Of a stretch of 64,000 nt of DNA, positions 25,244 through 34,318 are shown piece by piece; positions within the stretch are counted from its first letter, which is position 1; each line of letters begins with the position of its first letter. The translations under genes and the position numbers were made by a program. The notes under the pieces were generated by a model. That model searched no databases. It was not told where the DNA came from and saw only the letters and a program-made list of their open reading frames with translations. The stretch covers positions 1,905,001-1,969,000 of the forward strand of contig NZ_VOQQ01000001.1 in the NCBI RefSeq assembly GCF_007995055.1, in the 5' to 3' direction. Source of the stretch: Sphingosinicella ginsenosidimutans. Lineage in GTDB: Bacteria > Pseudomonadota > Alphaproteobacteria > Sphingomonadales > Sphingomonadaceae.

Positions 25244-26878
25244 ATGGCGACGGTGGCGGCGGACATCGGACCTGCGGGGGGCGGGCCGGCGAGCGAGCCG
25301 TCCGATCTCAAGCGCGATCGGCTGGTGATCTTCGCCTCCTCGCTCGGCACCGTCTTCGAATGGTATGATTTCTTCGTCTACGGCACGCTCGCCGCGACGC
25401 TCGCCCGGCTGTTCTTCCCCGCCTCCAATCCGATGACGAGCTTCCTGCTCGTGCTGGCGAGCTTCGGGGTCGGCTTCGGGATGCGGCCGCTCGGCGCGAT
25501 CCTGTTCGGCTATCTCGGCGACCGGCTGGGGCGCAAATATACCTTCCTCATCACCATCACCCTGATGGGCGTCGCGACCGCCGGCGTCGGGCTGATGCCG
25601 ACCTATGCCCAGATCGGGGCGGCGGCGCCGATCCTGCTCGTCATCCTGCGGATCATGCAGGGGCTCGCGCTCGGCGGCGAATATGGCGGCGCGGCCATCT
25701 ATGTCGCCGAACATGCGCCCGCGAACCGGCGCGGCCTTTACACCAGCTTCATCCAGGCCGGGGTGATCGGCGGCTTCATGCTGAGCCTCGCCGTCGTGCT
25801 CGGCACCAATGCGCTGCTGAGCGCCGAAGCGGAGGAAAGCTGGGGATGGCGCGTGCCCTTCCTCATCTCGCTGCTGCTGCTCGCCGTGTCGCTGTGGGTG
25901 CGGCTGAAGCTCAAGGAAAGCCCGGTCTTCCAGGCGATCAAGGAAGCGGGCGAGCTGGCGCGCAATCCGCTGCGCGAAAGCTTCCGCGGCTGGCGGCAGA
26001 TCCGGATGATCTTCGTCTCGCTGTTCGGCATCGCCGCGGGGCTGACGGTGGTGTGGTACACCGCGACCTTCCAGGCGCTCTATTTCCTGCAGAATTCGCT
26101 GCGGATCGACGATACGGCGGCGCGGCTCATCATCGGCCTCGCGACCGTGATCGGCACCTTCTGGTTCATCCTGTTCGGCTGGCTTTCGGACAGGATCGGG
26201 CGCAAGCCGCCGATCATCGCCGGCTATGCGCTGACGATCATCCTGCTCTTCCCGCTGTTCCACTGGATGGCGGCGGCGGCCAATCCGGAGCTGTCGGCGG
26301 CGCGCCTCAGAAGCCCGGTGACGGTGCAGGGCACGCATTGCGAGTTCAATCCGTTCGCAAGCCGCCAGGCCAATCCGTGCGGCCGCGCGCTCGACGCGCT
26401 CACCCGGCGCGGCATTTCCTATGAAATCGTGCCCGCGCCGGGCTGGACCGGCGATGGCGATGCCTATCAGGTGCGGATCGGCGCCGAGCCGGTCGACGCG
26501 GCCGATGAAGCGGCGCTCGATCGCGCGCTCGGCGCGGCCGGCTACCGGCTCGAAAAGACGACGCCGCCGGCGGGCCGCATAGTCCCGCTGGTGATCGCCC
26601 TGCTGCTCGTCAGCCTGCTCTCGGGCATGACCTACGGGCCGGTCGCGGCCTTGCTGGTCGAGCTGTTCCCGGCGCGGGTGCGCTATACGTCGCTGTCCAT
26701 CCCCTATCATGTCGGGACCGGCTATTTCGGCGGATTCCTGCCGTTCATCAGCCAGTATATCGTCGCGCGGACCGGCGATCCGTTCGCCGGCTTGTGGTAC
26801 ACGGTCGGCGTGGTCGCGGCCGCGCTTGTCATCACCTTGCTGTGGCTGCCCGAAACCGCCGGACGGCGGTTGGACTAG
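25244..26878 (+). CDS. MFS transporter, metabolite:proton symporter type
   Basis: A 544-residue protein with about 12 membrane helices. The first helix begins FASSLGTVFEWYDFFVYGTL, a mark of the ProP/ShiA/KgtP group, and the motif between helices 2 and 3 is FGYLGDRLGRKYTF. A second copy is GWLSDRIGRKPPIIAGY. Between helices 8 or 9 and 10 is an unusual hydrophilic insertion of about 100 residues with two Cys residues (GTHCEFNPFASRQANPCGRA). Members carry organic acids or osmolytes; this one's substrate is unknown. Alanine racemase follows after 27 bp. Confidence 0.9.
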   Translation: MATVAADIGPAGGGPASEPSDLKRDRLVIFASSLGTVFEWYDFFVYGTLAATLARLFFPASNPMTSFLLVLASFGVGFGMRPLGAILFGYLGDRLGRKYTFLITITLMGVATAGVGLMPTYAQIGAAAPILLVILRIMQGLALGGEYGGAAIYVAEHAPANRRGLYTSFIQAGVIGGFMLSLAVVLGTNALLSAEAEESWGWRVPFLISLLLLAVSLWVRLKLKESPVFQAIKEAGELARNPLRESFRGWRQIRMIFVSLFGIAAGLTVVWYTATFQALYFLQNSLRIDDTAARLIIGLATVIGTFWFILFGWLSDRIGRKPPIIAGYALTIILLFPLFHWMAAAANPELSAARLRSPVTVQGTHCEFNPFASRQANPCGRALDALTRRGISYEIVPAPGWTGDGDAYQVRIGAEPVDAADEAALDRALGAAGYRLEKTTPPAGRIVPLVIALLLVSLLSGMTYGPVAALLVELFPARVRYTSLSIPYHVGTGYFGGFLPFISQYIVARTGDPFAGLWYTVGVVAAALVITLLWLPETAGRRLD

Positions 26879-26905
26879 CCCGGCAAGCTCGGCTACCGCC
26901 AGGCG

Positions 26906-27955
26906 ATGATTCCCTCCGCGCTCCGGCTGATCCTCGACGGCGACGCCCTCGTTTCCAACTGGCACTGGCTCGCCCACAAATCGGGCGGCGGCGCGGCCTG
27001 TGGCGCGGCGGTGAAGGCCGACGCCTATGGCCTTGGCGCGCGCGAGGCGGTGAAGCGGCTCGCCGCGGCGGGATGCCGCGACTTCTTCGTCGCGACCTGG
27101 GCCGAGGCGGAGGCGCTGATGCCCTGGCCGGCGGACCTCAACCTCTCGGTGCTCCACGGCGTCGGCGAGGAGGATATGGCCGCCGCGCTCGCCTCGCCCG
27201 CCCGGCCGGTGCTGAACAGCCGGGCGCAGGTGGAACGCTGGAAGCAGGCGGCGCCGGCGCGGCCGTGCGACGTCATGGTCGATACCGGCATGAACCGGCT
27301 CGGCCTCACGGTGCGGGAGGCGCGCTCCGGCCTGCTCGACGGGCTCGCGCTGCAGACGCTGATGAGCCATCTCGCCTGTGCCGACGAGCCGGGGCACGAG
27401 ATGAACGAGCGGCAGCTCGGCATTTTCCGCTCGCTCCGGCGCGAAGTTTCGGCGGCGCGCTACAGCCTCGCCAATTCCGCCGGCATCTGCCTTGGCGGCC
27501 GATATGCGTTCGGGCTGACCCGGCCGGGCCTTGCGCTCTATGGCGGCATCCCGGTGCCGGGCGATGCCGAGCAGGAGGCGGGGCTGAAGCCGGTGGCGCG
27601 GATCGAGGCGCGGGTGCTCCAGGTCCGCGAGGTGCCGGCCGGCCAATCGCTCGGCTATGGCGCGACCTTCGTCGCCGGGCAGGACATGCGCGCGGCGATC
27701 CTCAACATCGGCTATGCGGACGGCTATCTGCGGCCGCTCGCCGGCAGGGGCCATGCGCTGGCGGGCGACGTGCGCTGCCCGATCCTCGGCCGCATCTCGA
27801 TGGACCTGATGGCGGTGGCGCTGCCCTCCGGCGCGGATGCGGCCGAGGGGGACTGGCTCCAGATCGATTTCCGCCTGCCCGAGCTTGCCGGCGAGCTCAG
27901 CCAGTATGAGCTGCTGACGACGCTCGGCCGCCGCTACCGCCGCGTCTGGCGCTGA
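26906..27955 (+). CDS. alr: alanine racemase
   Basis: A 349-residue PLP enzyme that makes D-alanine for peptidoglycan. The PLP lysine is in AAVKADAYGLGAREAVKRL (about residue 34), the barrel contains VDTGMNRLGLT, and the catalytic tyrosine of the second domain is in SLGYGATFVAGQDM. The C-terminal domain ends in CPILGRISMDLMAV and GDWLQIDF. It is slightly short but complete. The gene is 27 bp after the MFS transporter and may be co-transcribed. Confidence 0.93.
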   Translation: MIPSALRLILDGDALVSNWHWLAHKSGGGAACGAAVKADAYGLGAREAVKRLAAAGCRDFFVATWAEAEALMPWPADLNLSVLHGVGEEDMAAALASPARPVLNSRAQVERWKQAAPARPCDVMVDTGMNRLGLTVREARSGLLDGLALQTLMSHLACADEPGHEMNERQLGIFRSLRREVSAARYSLANSAGICLGGRYAFGLTRPGLALYGGIPVPGDAEQEAGLKPVARIEARVLQVREVPAGQSLGYGATFVAGQDMRAAILNIGYADGYLRPLAGRGHALAGDVRCPILGRISMDLMAVALPSGADAAEGDWLQIDFRLPELAGELSQYELLTTLGRRYRRVWR

Positions 27956-27958
27956 GCC

Positions 27959-28948
27959 TCAGCTGTCGGCAAGGATCGGGGTCGGCGGCGGATAGGCGAA
28001 GCGCGTGCGCCGGATCCAGCGCGAGGCGACCAGCTTGGTGCCGCTCCGCACGGGAAGGCCGGCATGGCGCGCCCGCGGATCGGCGCGGCCCTCCGCGTCG
28101 ACATTGGCGAACATCAGCGCATCGCCCGGGCGGCCGCGAAAGCGAAGGCCGAGCTCCGGAAAATCGGTTTCGCCCCCCTCATAATCCTCGTCGAGATAGA
28201 CCAGCACGGTGACGATTCGCTGATTGTCCGTCGCCGGCAGCGCATCCATGTGCGGCCGATATTCGCCGCCGGGGAAATAGCGCAGGACCTGGAGCGGCTC
28301 GCCATGGGCGTGATCGGTGCCGCTGAGCGCCGCGATCCGGCGGTTGATCGCGCCGACGACGAAATCCTCGTAATAGACGCCGAAGCTCGCGAAGTCGCAG
28401 GTCCGGATCGGGTGGGGCCCCATCCGGCCGGTCGCCGGATCGACGACCAGCGAGGGCGCCATCATCGGCGTCGCGCGGCTGACCAGATAGGCGCATTCGG
28501 CCGCACCGAGCAGGCCGCGCGCCACCGCGACGGATGGCGACTCGCTCAATCGCTCGAGCTGCGGCGTCGTCATCGGCCCGCCCGCCTCGTCCAGCGCGAA
28601 GTCGGCGAGGGCGTCGAGCTGCGCGCGTGCCTGCGCGATGCGCGGCGCCAGTTCCCGAAGCGACTCCAGCGCCCCCGGCCAGTCCGATGGGCCGCCGACC
28701 CCGTTGGCGGCGAAGAAGGCGTGGAGCAGGGCGGCATCGTCATTGCCCGCCGCCGCCGCGCGCTGGAGCAGCGCGCGCGCCTCGCCAAGATCGCGCCGCA
28801 CGATCCCGCCCTGGATGCGCCAGTCGGCAAGCTGCCTCAGCGCGTCGGAATCCCCCGCGCCGGATGCTTCGGCAAGCGCCGCGAATGCATCGCGATGGCG
28901 GCCTTCGGCGGCGAGCGCATGGGCGCGGGTGACGGCGGGTGACGGCAT
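27959..28948 (-). CDS. 2OG-Fe(II) oxygenase with N-terminal Sel1-like repeats
   Basis: A 329-residue protein. The first 110 residues have Sel1/TPR-like helix pairs (EGRHRDAFAALAEASGAGDSD; GEARALLQRAAAAGNDDAAL). The C-terminal half is a prolyl-4-hydroxylase-type domain: iron ligands His-x-Asp in YRPHMDALPATDN, distal His in ARHAGLPVRSGTK and the 2-oxoglutarate-binding basic residue after it. It is downstream of a large TonB receptor but separated by a strong terminator. It ends 4 bp from the convergent alr gene. The target is unknown. Confidence 0.85.
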   Translation of the reverse strand: MPSPAVTRAHALAAEGRHRDAFAALAEASGAGDSDALRQLADWRIQGGIVRRDLGEARALLQRAAAAGNDDAALLHAFFAANGVGGPSDWPGALESLRELAPRIAQARAQLDALADFALDEAGGPMTTPQLERLSESPSVAVARGLLGAAECAYLVSRATPMMAPSLVVDPATGRMGPHPIRTCDFASFGVYYEDFVVGAINRRIAALSGTDHAHGEPLQVLRYFPGGEYRPHMDALPATDNQRIVTVLVYLDEDYEGGETDFPELGLRFRGRPGDALMFANVDAEGRADPRARHAGLPVRSGTKLVASRWIRRTRFAYPPPTPILADS

Positions 28949-28976
28949 CTCCAAGTCCTTATGCGTCGCGTCCACC

Positions 28977-29008
28977 AAAAAAAAGAGCCGGGAGGAAAAC
29001 CTCCCGGC
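28977..29008 (-). terminator. intrinsic terminator of the large TonB receptor gene
   Basis: Read on the minus strand: a 9-bp stem GCCGGGAGG / CCTCCCGGC with a TTTT loop followed by CTC and a run of eight T. It begins 24 bp after the receptor stop codon. Confidence 0.9.
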
Positions 29009-29031
29009 CCCGAGGTCGATCAATCCGCGGC

Positions 29032-32000
29032 CTAGAAGCGGGCGCGGAACCCGCCGTAGAAGGACCGGCCCTGGAAGTCGTAGATCGCGGTTCCGGCTCC
29101 GGTCGCGGTCGTGCCGAGCGGCGCGTGCCGATCGAACACATTGTCGACGCCCACATAGAATTTGAGGTCGCGTCCGAAGCCCGCGCCGTTGCGGATGTTC
29201 CATTCGAGCCGGATGTCCGAATAGGTGATCGCCGGATAGCGCGCCGGCGAGAAGGCATCCAGATTCTGCGGCCCCAGATCGTTGACGTTCGTCACATTCT
29301 CCGCCGCGCCGGAGAACATCGGCCCGATATAATGGAACCGATAGCCGAAGGTGAACGCCTTGTAGGTGAGGTCGGCATCGATCCGGAACTCGTCCTTCGG
29401 ATCGCCGATCTCGCCCAGGATCCGGTTCTCGAAGTCCGGATTGGTTGCGCTCTCATAATTGCTGATCTGGAAATTATGCACGTAGATCAGGCTGGTATCG
29501 AGCCGCAGGTCCGTCGCCAGATTGGTGCGGTAGGACACGTTGACATCGATGCCGCGCCGCACCCGGCGGGCGAAGTTGAGCGGCGCCACGATCAGCGAAT
29601 TGCCGAGGATCTGGCCGGGCAGCTCGCCGTTCGGGCCGGTGCCGGGACCCGCGAACCGGACGAACTGCTGGCAGAAGATGTTGTTGAGATCCGGCAGATC
29701 GTAACAGCTGTTGACGATGCCCTGAGCGCCGACGGACGTGATGATCCCGTTCACCGTGATGTCGTAATAATCGGCGGTGATGGCGAGGCCGGGGATGAAG
29801 CGCGGCTGGATCACGGCGCCGACCGTCCAGGAATCGGAGGTTTCCGCCTGGAGGTTCGGGTTGCTGCCGCTGACGATCGGCAGCGAATAGGTGATCACCG
29901 GCAGGTTGCCGAGATTGCCGCCAAGGTCCGACTGGCAATTACGGGTACGATTGGCGTTGGCGGAGATGTTGTTCGGGTTGCACGGATCCTGGAAGCCCGG
30001 CGCGAAGTTCGGGACCAGCGGGAACGCGGTTTCCGAAACGTTCGGAGCGCGCACCGCGCGGCTGTAATTGCCGCGGAAACGGATGTCGCGGATCGGCGCC
30101 CATTCGGCCCCGGCATTATAGGCCCAGACCGTGCCCGTGCCGCCCTGGTAATGGGCGACGCGCGCCGCGCCGTTGGCGGTGAGTTCGTAGAAGAAGGGCA
30201 CGTCCCGAAGGATCGGGATCCTGAGCTCGCCATAGGCTTCCTTCACCTCGAACGTGTCAGGCTCGAAGCTCGGGATGGAAACGCCGTTGGTGAAGCCGTT
30301 GGTGACGAACGGATCCTGCTCGTAAGATGCGTTCTCACGCCGATATTCGACACCGAGCGCGAAGCCGACCGGGCCGCCCGGAAGCTCGAAAAGCTGGCTG
30401 AGATCGCCGTTGACGAAGCCGGACAGGACGAGCTGATCGAGCGAGTCGTGCGCGGTGAACTCGCGGGCGAAATAGGCGACCGACGCCCTGTTGTCCGGGG
30501 CGCCGAACGGATTGTAGGGCACGCAGGCCGCGATGTCGGCGGCGAGGCGCGCCGCGTTGGTCGCCGGATCGCCGGAGCCCGGACGCTGGATCGGAATCGC
30601 CGCGGCCGGATCGAATTGCGAGCGGCACTGGATCTGCCCCGTGACCGGGTTGCGTCCCGCGTCCATCGCCAGCGAGAAGCGCTGCCGGTCGATGAAGCCG
30701 TCGGTGGTCACGTCCTCCTGGAACTTGCCGTAATTGACCGACAGTTCGTAGCCCCAGTCCTCGTTGAAGGTCCCGCGAAGGCCGGCGACGACACGATAGG
30801 TGTCGCGCTGGAAACGCTCGTCGCGAAGACCGACGTCGAGGAGGTTGCGGGCCAGCTGGAAGCGATAGCTGCCGTCGCCGATCGCGGCGATATCGGCTGC
30901 GGTCAGGTTGCCCCCGGCCGGGCAGCTGGCCGTCAGGCTGGTGTTGCAGCCCGACGCCAGAATGAGGTTGGCCAGGGTCGTGCGATCGGCCGGATTGAGG
31001 AACGGGTTGTCCAGCCGCGGCCGCTCGCGGGCGTCGCCGATATTGCCGCTGTTGCCGCTGCCGGTCTGGATGAAGGACGGGCCGGCATTGTTGCCCAGGG
31101 CGTTGACCCGGTTCCACTTCGCCTCGACGAACACTTCGGCGGCGTCGCTGAAGGTGTAATGGCCGAGCAGGTTGAAATTGTAGCGTTCCAGGTAGGGCAG
31201 CACGGAAAGCGTCCTGCCCTCGCGGCCCGTCTGGCCGTTGCCCCCCAGGAAGCTGCCGGTCGGGCCGGAGCCGAAGCGTGCGCCGGTCTGCGCGACCAGG
31301 CGGCCGGCCCCGTTGAAGATATAGTTGCAGTTATAGGCGGCACCCAGGCTGTTCGGCGCGCCATCATTGGCAAGGGTTCCGCGTCCGCAGGCCGCGACGG
31401 CCAGCTGTTGCTGGATCGGGACCAGGCCGTTCGGGTTGATCGTGGCGCTGCGCACGTCGCGCAGGAAGATCGCGTCCGGGAAGCCGTCGGACCCGTTGGG
31501 CAGGCCGGCCGAATCGGCGTCGACGGTGAAGAAGCCGCTCTGGATCCGCAGCCACGGAATGTCGGAGGCGAAGATGCGGTCCTGATGGGCATATTCGCCG
31601 TGCAGGGTGATGTTGCCCCGGCCCTCGGCGAAATTGTGGCCGAACATGATCGAGGTGTACTGGTTGCCGCCATAGCCCTGTTCGGCGATGCCGGCCTGCC
31701 CGCGGATCTGGAGGCCGTCGAAGTCGCGGCGAAGGATGAAGTTGACGACGCCGGCGATGGCGTCCGAACCGTAGATCGCGGCCTCGCCGCCGGTCACGAT
31801 GTCGACGCGCTCGATCAGGTCGTTCGGGATCGAGTTCACGTCCGGCGAAACGGCATTGTTGAGAATGTCGGCCGGAACGTGGCGGCGGCCGTTGACCAGC
31901 ACGAGCGTGCGCTGCGTGCCGAGGCCGCGAAGATCGAGGAGGTTGAGGCCGGCAATACCGATGCCGAGGCCCGGATTCTGCTGCGCGAAGGTGCTGCGCA

Positions 32001-32301
32001 GCTGGGGCAGATCGTTGAGCTGCTGGCCGACATTGGTGTCGGAGGACTGGAAGAAGGACTCGCCGCTGATCGAGGTGATCGGCACCGGCGACTGGAGGTT
32101 GGGCGTCCGGATGCGGGTGCCGGTGACGGTCACCGTCTGCTCCGTCGACGCGCCAGCGGCGCGCGGGACGCAATCGCCGGCGCTCGCCTGCTCCGGCGTG
32201 CAATCGGGCTGGGTGTTCTGCGCGAACGCGGCGGTGGGAGCCCCCGCCGCGCCGATAAACAGCGCAGACGCAAGCAGAGTTTGGCGAGTGGTGAGCTTCA
32301 T
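29032..32301 (-). CDS. large TonB-dependent receptor
   Basis: A 1089-residue outer-membrane receptor. A signal peptide (MKLTTRQTLLASALFIGAAG... AAFAQN) is followed by an N-terminal part TVTVTGTRIRTPNLQSPVP and the plug with RTLVLVNGRRHVPADI, SIPNDLIERVDIVTGGEAA and YGSDAIAGVVNFILRRDFDG. The barrel ends with YGGFRARF, a proper C-terminal aromatic residue. This size and GTRIR start are typical of the Caulobacter/Sphingomonas TonB receptors for plant-derived or peptide substrates. Its 237-bp upstream region is AT-richer than the surroundings and should hold the promoter; a short inverted repeat GTTGC-N6-GCAAC lies in it. Confidence 0.9.
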   Translation of the reverse strand: MKLTTRQTLLASALFIGAAGAPTAAFAQNTQPDCTPEQASAGDCVPRAAGASTEQTVTVTGTRIRTPNLQSPVPITSISGESFFQSSDTNVGQQLNDLPQLRSTFAQQNPGLGIGIAGLNLLDLRGLGTQRTLVLVNGRRHVPADILNNAVSPDVNSIPNDLIERVDIVTGGEAAIYGSDAIAGVVNFILRRDFDGLQIRGQAGIAEQGYGGNQYTSIMFGHNFAEGRGNITLHGEYAHQDRIFASDIPWLRIQSGFFTVDADSAGLPNGSDGFPDAIFLRDVRSATINPNGLVPIQQQLAVAACGRGTLANDGAPNSLGAAYNCNYIFNGAGRLVAQTGARFGSGPTGSFLGGNGQTGREGRTLSVLPYLERYNFNLLGHYTFSDAAEVFVEAKWNRVNALGNNAGPSFIQTGSGNSGNIGDARERPRLDNPFLNPADRTTLANLILASGCNTSLTASCPAGGNLTAADIAAIGDGSYRFQLARNLLDVGLRDERFQRDTYRVVAGLRGTFNEDWGYELSVNYGKFQEDVTTDGFIDRQRFSLAMDAGRNPVTGQIQCRSQFDPAAAIPIQRPGSGDPATNAARLAADIAACVPYNPFGAPDNRASVAYFAREFTAHDSLDQLVLSGFVNGDLSQLFELPGGPVGFALGVEYRRENASYEQDPFVTNGFTNGVSIPSFEPDTFEVKEAYGELRIPILRDVPFFYELTANGAARVAHYQGGTGTVWAYNAGAEWAPIRDIRFRGNYSRAVRAPNVSETAFPLVPNFAPGFQDPCNPNNISANANRTRNCQSDLGGNLGNLPVITYSLPIVSGSNPNLQAETSDSWTVGAVIQPRFIPGLAITADYYDITVNGIITSVGAQGIVNSCYDLPDLNNIFCQQFVRFAGPGTGPNGELPGQILGNSLIVAPLNFARRVRRGIDVNVSYRTNLATDLRLDTSLIYVHNFQISNYESATNPDFENRILGEIGDPKDEFRIDADLTYKAFTFGYRFHYIGPMFSGAAENVTNVNDLGPQNLDAFSPARYPAITYSDIRLEWNIRNGAGFGRDLKFYVGVDNVFDRHAPLGTTATGAGTAIYDFQGRSFYGGFRARF

Positions 32302-32538
32302 GTGCTGATCCCCCTGAATCCGGCATGCGTCGATGGCACGCCACCAGTGGATCAAACAGAAAGAGTTATGGTTCGACAAGAACTAAATGCCGAGCGGGCT
32401 TGCTGCCGATGTCGACAGTCGATCGTTGTTGCACGAAGGCAACATCGACCAAAGCCCGCCCAGGCCGCCGAGGGGGCTGGTCCGATAAGGTCCAAACTAC
32501 TGAAAAAATGCGACTTGTCGGCGACCAGGGGGCGCCGC

Positions 32539-33714
32539 TCAGCCCCGCTCGACGCACATCGCGATGCCCATGCCGCCGCCGATGCAGAGCGTCGCGAGGC
32601 CCTTCTTCGCGTCGCGCCGACCCATTTCGTAGAGGAGGGTGGTGAGCACGCGCGCGCCCGAGGCGCCGATCGGGTGGCCGATCGCGATGGCGCCGCCGTT
32701 GACGTTGACCCGGTCCCCGTCCCAGCCGAGCTCGCGCCCCACGGCGAGCGCCTGCGCGGCAAAGGCCTCGTTCGCCTCGATGAGGTCGAGATCGGCGATG
32801 CTCCAGCCCGCCTTCTCCAGCGCGCGGCGGCTGGAAGGGACGGGGCCGATGCCCATGATCGACGGATCGACGCCGGCCGAGGCCCAGCTCGCGACCCGCG
32901 CCAGGATCGGCGCGCCGCGCCGCTCAGCCTCCTCGCGCCGCATCAGCACGAGCGCGGCGGCGCCGTCATTGATTCCGGAGGCGTTGGCGGCGGTGACGGT
33001 GCCGTCCTTCTTGAAGGCCGGGCGCAGCGGCGTCACGCCGTCGAGCGTCGCGCCGGCGCGGATATATTCGTCGTCCGCGACCACGGTCTCGCCCTTGCGC
33101 GACTTGACGGTCACCGGCGCGATCTCGTCGCGGAAGCGGCCGGCGGCGCGGGCGGCCTCCGCCTTGTTCTGGCTGGCGACGGCGAAGACGTCCTGCTCCT
33201 CGCGGCTGATCTGATATTGTTCGGCCAGATTTTCCGCCGTGATTCCCATGTGATAGCCGTTGAAGACGTCGGTCAGCCCGTCCTTGATCATCGTGTCGAT
33301 CAGGGAAAGATCGCCCATCTTCGTGCCGCCGCGCAGGTTCTGCGCGTGGTTGGAGAGGCTCATGCTCTCCTGGCCGCCGGCGACGACGATGTCCGCATCG
33401 CCGGTCAGGATCGCCTGGGTCGCCAGCGCGACGGCGCGCAGCCCCGATCCGCAGACCTGGTTGACGCCCCAGGCGGGCACCTCCTTGGCGATCCCCGCGG
33501 CCATCGAGGCCTGGCGTGCCGGATTCTGCCCCTGGCCGGCGGTCAGCACCTGGCCGAGGATGACTTCGGACACCTCGTCCGGCGCGACGCCGGCCTGGGC
33601 GAGCGCGGCCTCGATCGCGGTGCGGCCCAGTTCGTGCGCCGGGGTCGCGGCGAAGCTGCCGAGGAATGCGCCGACCGGGGTGCGCTTGGCGGCGGTGATG
33701 ACGACGTCGGTCAT
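32539..33714 (-). CDS. acetyl-CoA C-acetyltransferase (thiolase)
   Basis: A 391-residue thiolase II. Catalytic residues: Cys89 in [13 protein letters not shown], His near 348 in [12 protein letters not shown], and Cys near 378 in [12 protein letters not shown]. The N-terminus [17 protein letters not shown] is that of AtoB/PhaA enzymes. It may make acetoacetyl-CoA for polyhydroxyalkanoate synthesis, since a PhaC-like gene and phaR lie about 2 kb upstream on the map, or act in acyl-CoA degradation. The gene is followed on its own strand by the large TonB receptor after 237 bp. Confidence 0.93.
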   Translation of the reverse strand: MTDVVITAAKRTPVGAFLGSFAATPAHELGRTAIEAALAQAGVAPDEVSEVILGQVLTAGQGQNPARQASMAAGIAKEVPAWGVNQVCGSGLRAVALATQAILTGDADIVVAGGQESMSLSNHAQNLRGGTKMGDLSLIDTMIKDGLTDVFNGYHMGITAENLAEQYQISREEQDVFAVASQNKAEAARAAGRFRDEIAPVTVKSRKGETVVADDEYIRAGATLDGVTPLRPAFKKDGTVTAANASGINDGAAALVLMRREEAERRGAPILARVASWASAGVDPSIMGIGPVPSSRRALEKAGWSIADLDLIEANEAFAAQALAVGRELGWDGDRVNVNGGAIAIGHPIGASGARVLTTLLYEMGRRDAKKGLATLCIGGGMGIAMCVERG

Positions 33715-33776
33715 TGAGCGAGTCTCCCGAAAACCTGCCGGGCCCACTTAGGCCGCGGCGCCGCGAATTGGTAGGT

Positions 33777-34313
33777 TCAAGCGGTGGCGGATGCCGGATA
33801 GGTGACGCGCGCGCCCTCGATCCGCGCGCCGGGCGTGAGCCGCGCCGGCTCGATCCGATCGCCCATGATATGGAACACCTGCTCGCCGCGCGCGATCAGG
33901 TGATCGGCGACGATCCGGCGGTGGCAGCGCCACCACACCGCCTCGGCGCACATCATCGCGGTGCGTCGCGCGCGGCCGAGCGCGACGAGCTCGTCGAGGC
34001 CGGCGCGAAAGGCGGCGCCGAGCGCATAATCGGCATAATTGTGGAAGCTCGCATTGCGCCACAGGCCGTCGGTCTCGGGAGGCACCTCCTTCGATCGGGG
34101 GCGCAGGCCGCCGAGCGCGGGGAGCATGGCATAGCCGATCTGCCAGGGCGCGAGGCTTTCGGGCAGCGTGTCGGCATTGAACTGGGGATTGGTGCGCGAT
34201 CGCGGCACGGTGCGGATGTCGGCGACCAGGCCCACCTCCGCACGGCCGAGCGCCTCGGCGAAGGCCGGGATCGTCAGCGTCGAATGGCCGATGGTGAAGA
34301 AGGGCCGCGCCAC
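33777..34313 (-). CDS. DUF488 family protein
   Basis: A 178-residue protein with the family start FFTIGHSTLTIPAFAEAL, the central VADIRTVPRSRTNPQFN and the Cys-containing AMMCAEAVWWRCHRRIVAD. It probably begins at GTG 34313, 5 bp after the stop of the PhaC-like gene, giving the typical N-terminus. Function unknown; the conserved Cys, Trp and His suggest a catalytic site. Confidence 0.85.
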   Translation of the reverse strand: MARPFFTIGHSTLTIPAFAEALGRAEVGLVADIRTVPRSRTNPQFNADTLPESLAPWQIGYAMLPALGGLRPRSKEVPPETDGLWRNASFHNYADYALGAAFRAGLDELVALGRARRTAMMCAEAVWWRCHRRIVADHLIARGEQVFHIMGDRIEPARLTPGARIEGARVTYPASATA

Positions 34314-34318
34314 GCCGG

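Noticed and set aside
24536-27754. A 1072-codon open frame on the minus strand
   Set aside because: Antisense to the MFS transporter and alanine racemase, both with full family motifs. Composition is that of a shadow frame.
28939-33717. A 1592-codon open frame on the plus strand
   Set aside because: It is the antisense shadow of the large TonB receptor and thiolase genes. High GC content removes stop codons, and the translation has no domain and an Arg/Asp/Glu-rich composition.
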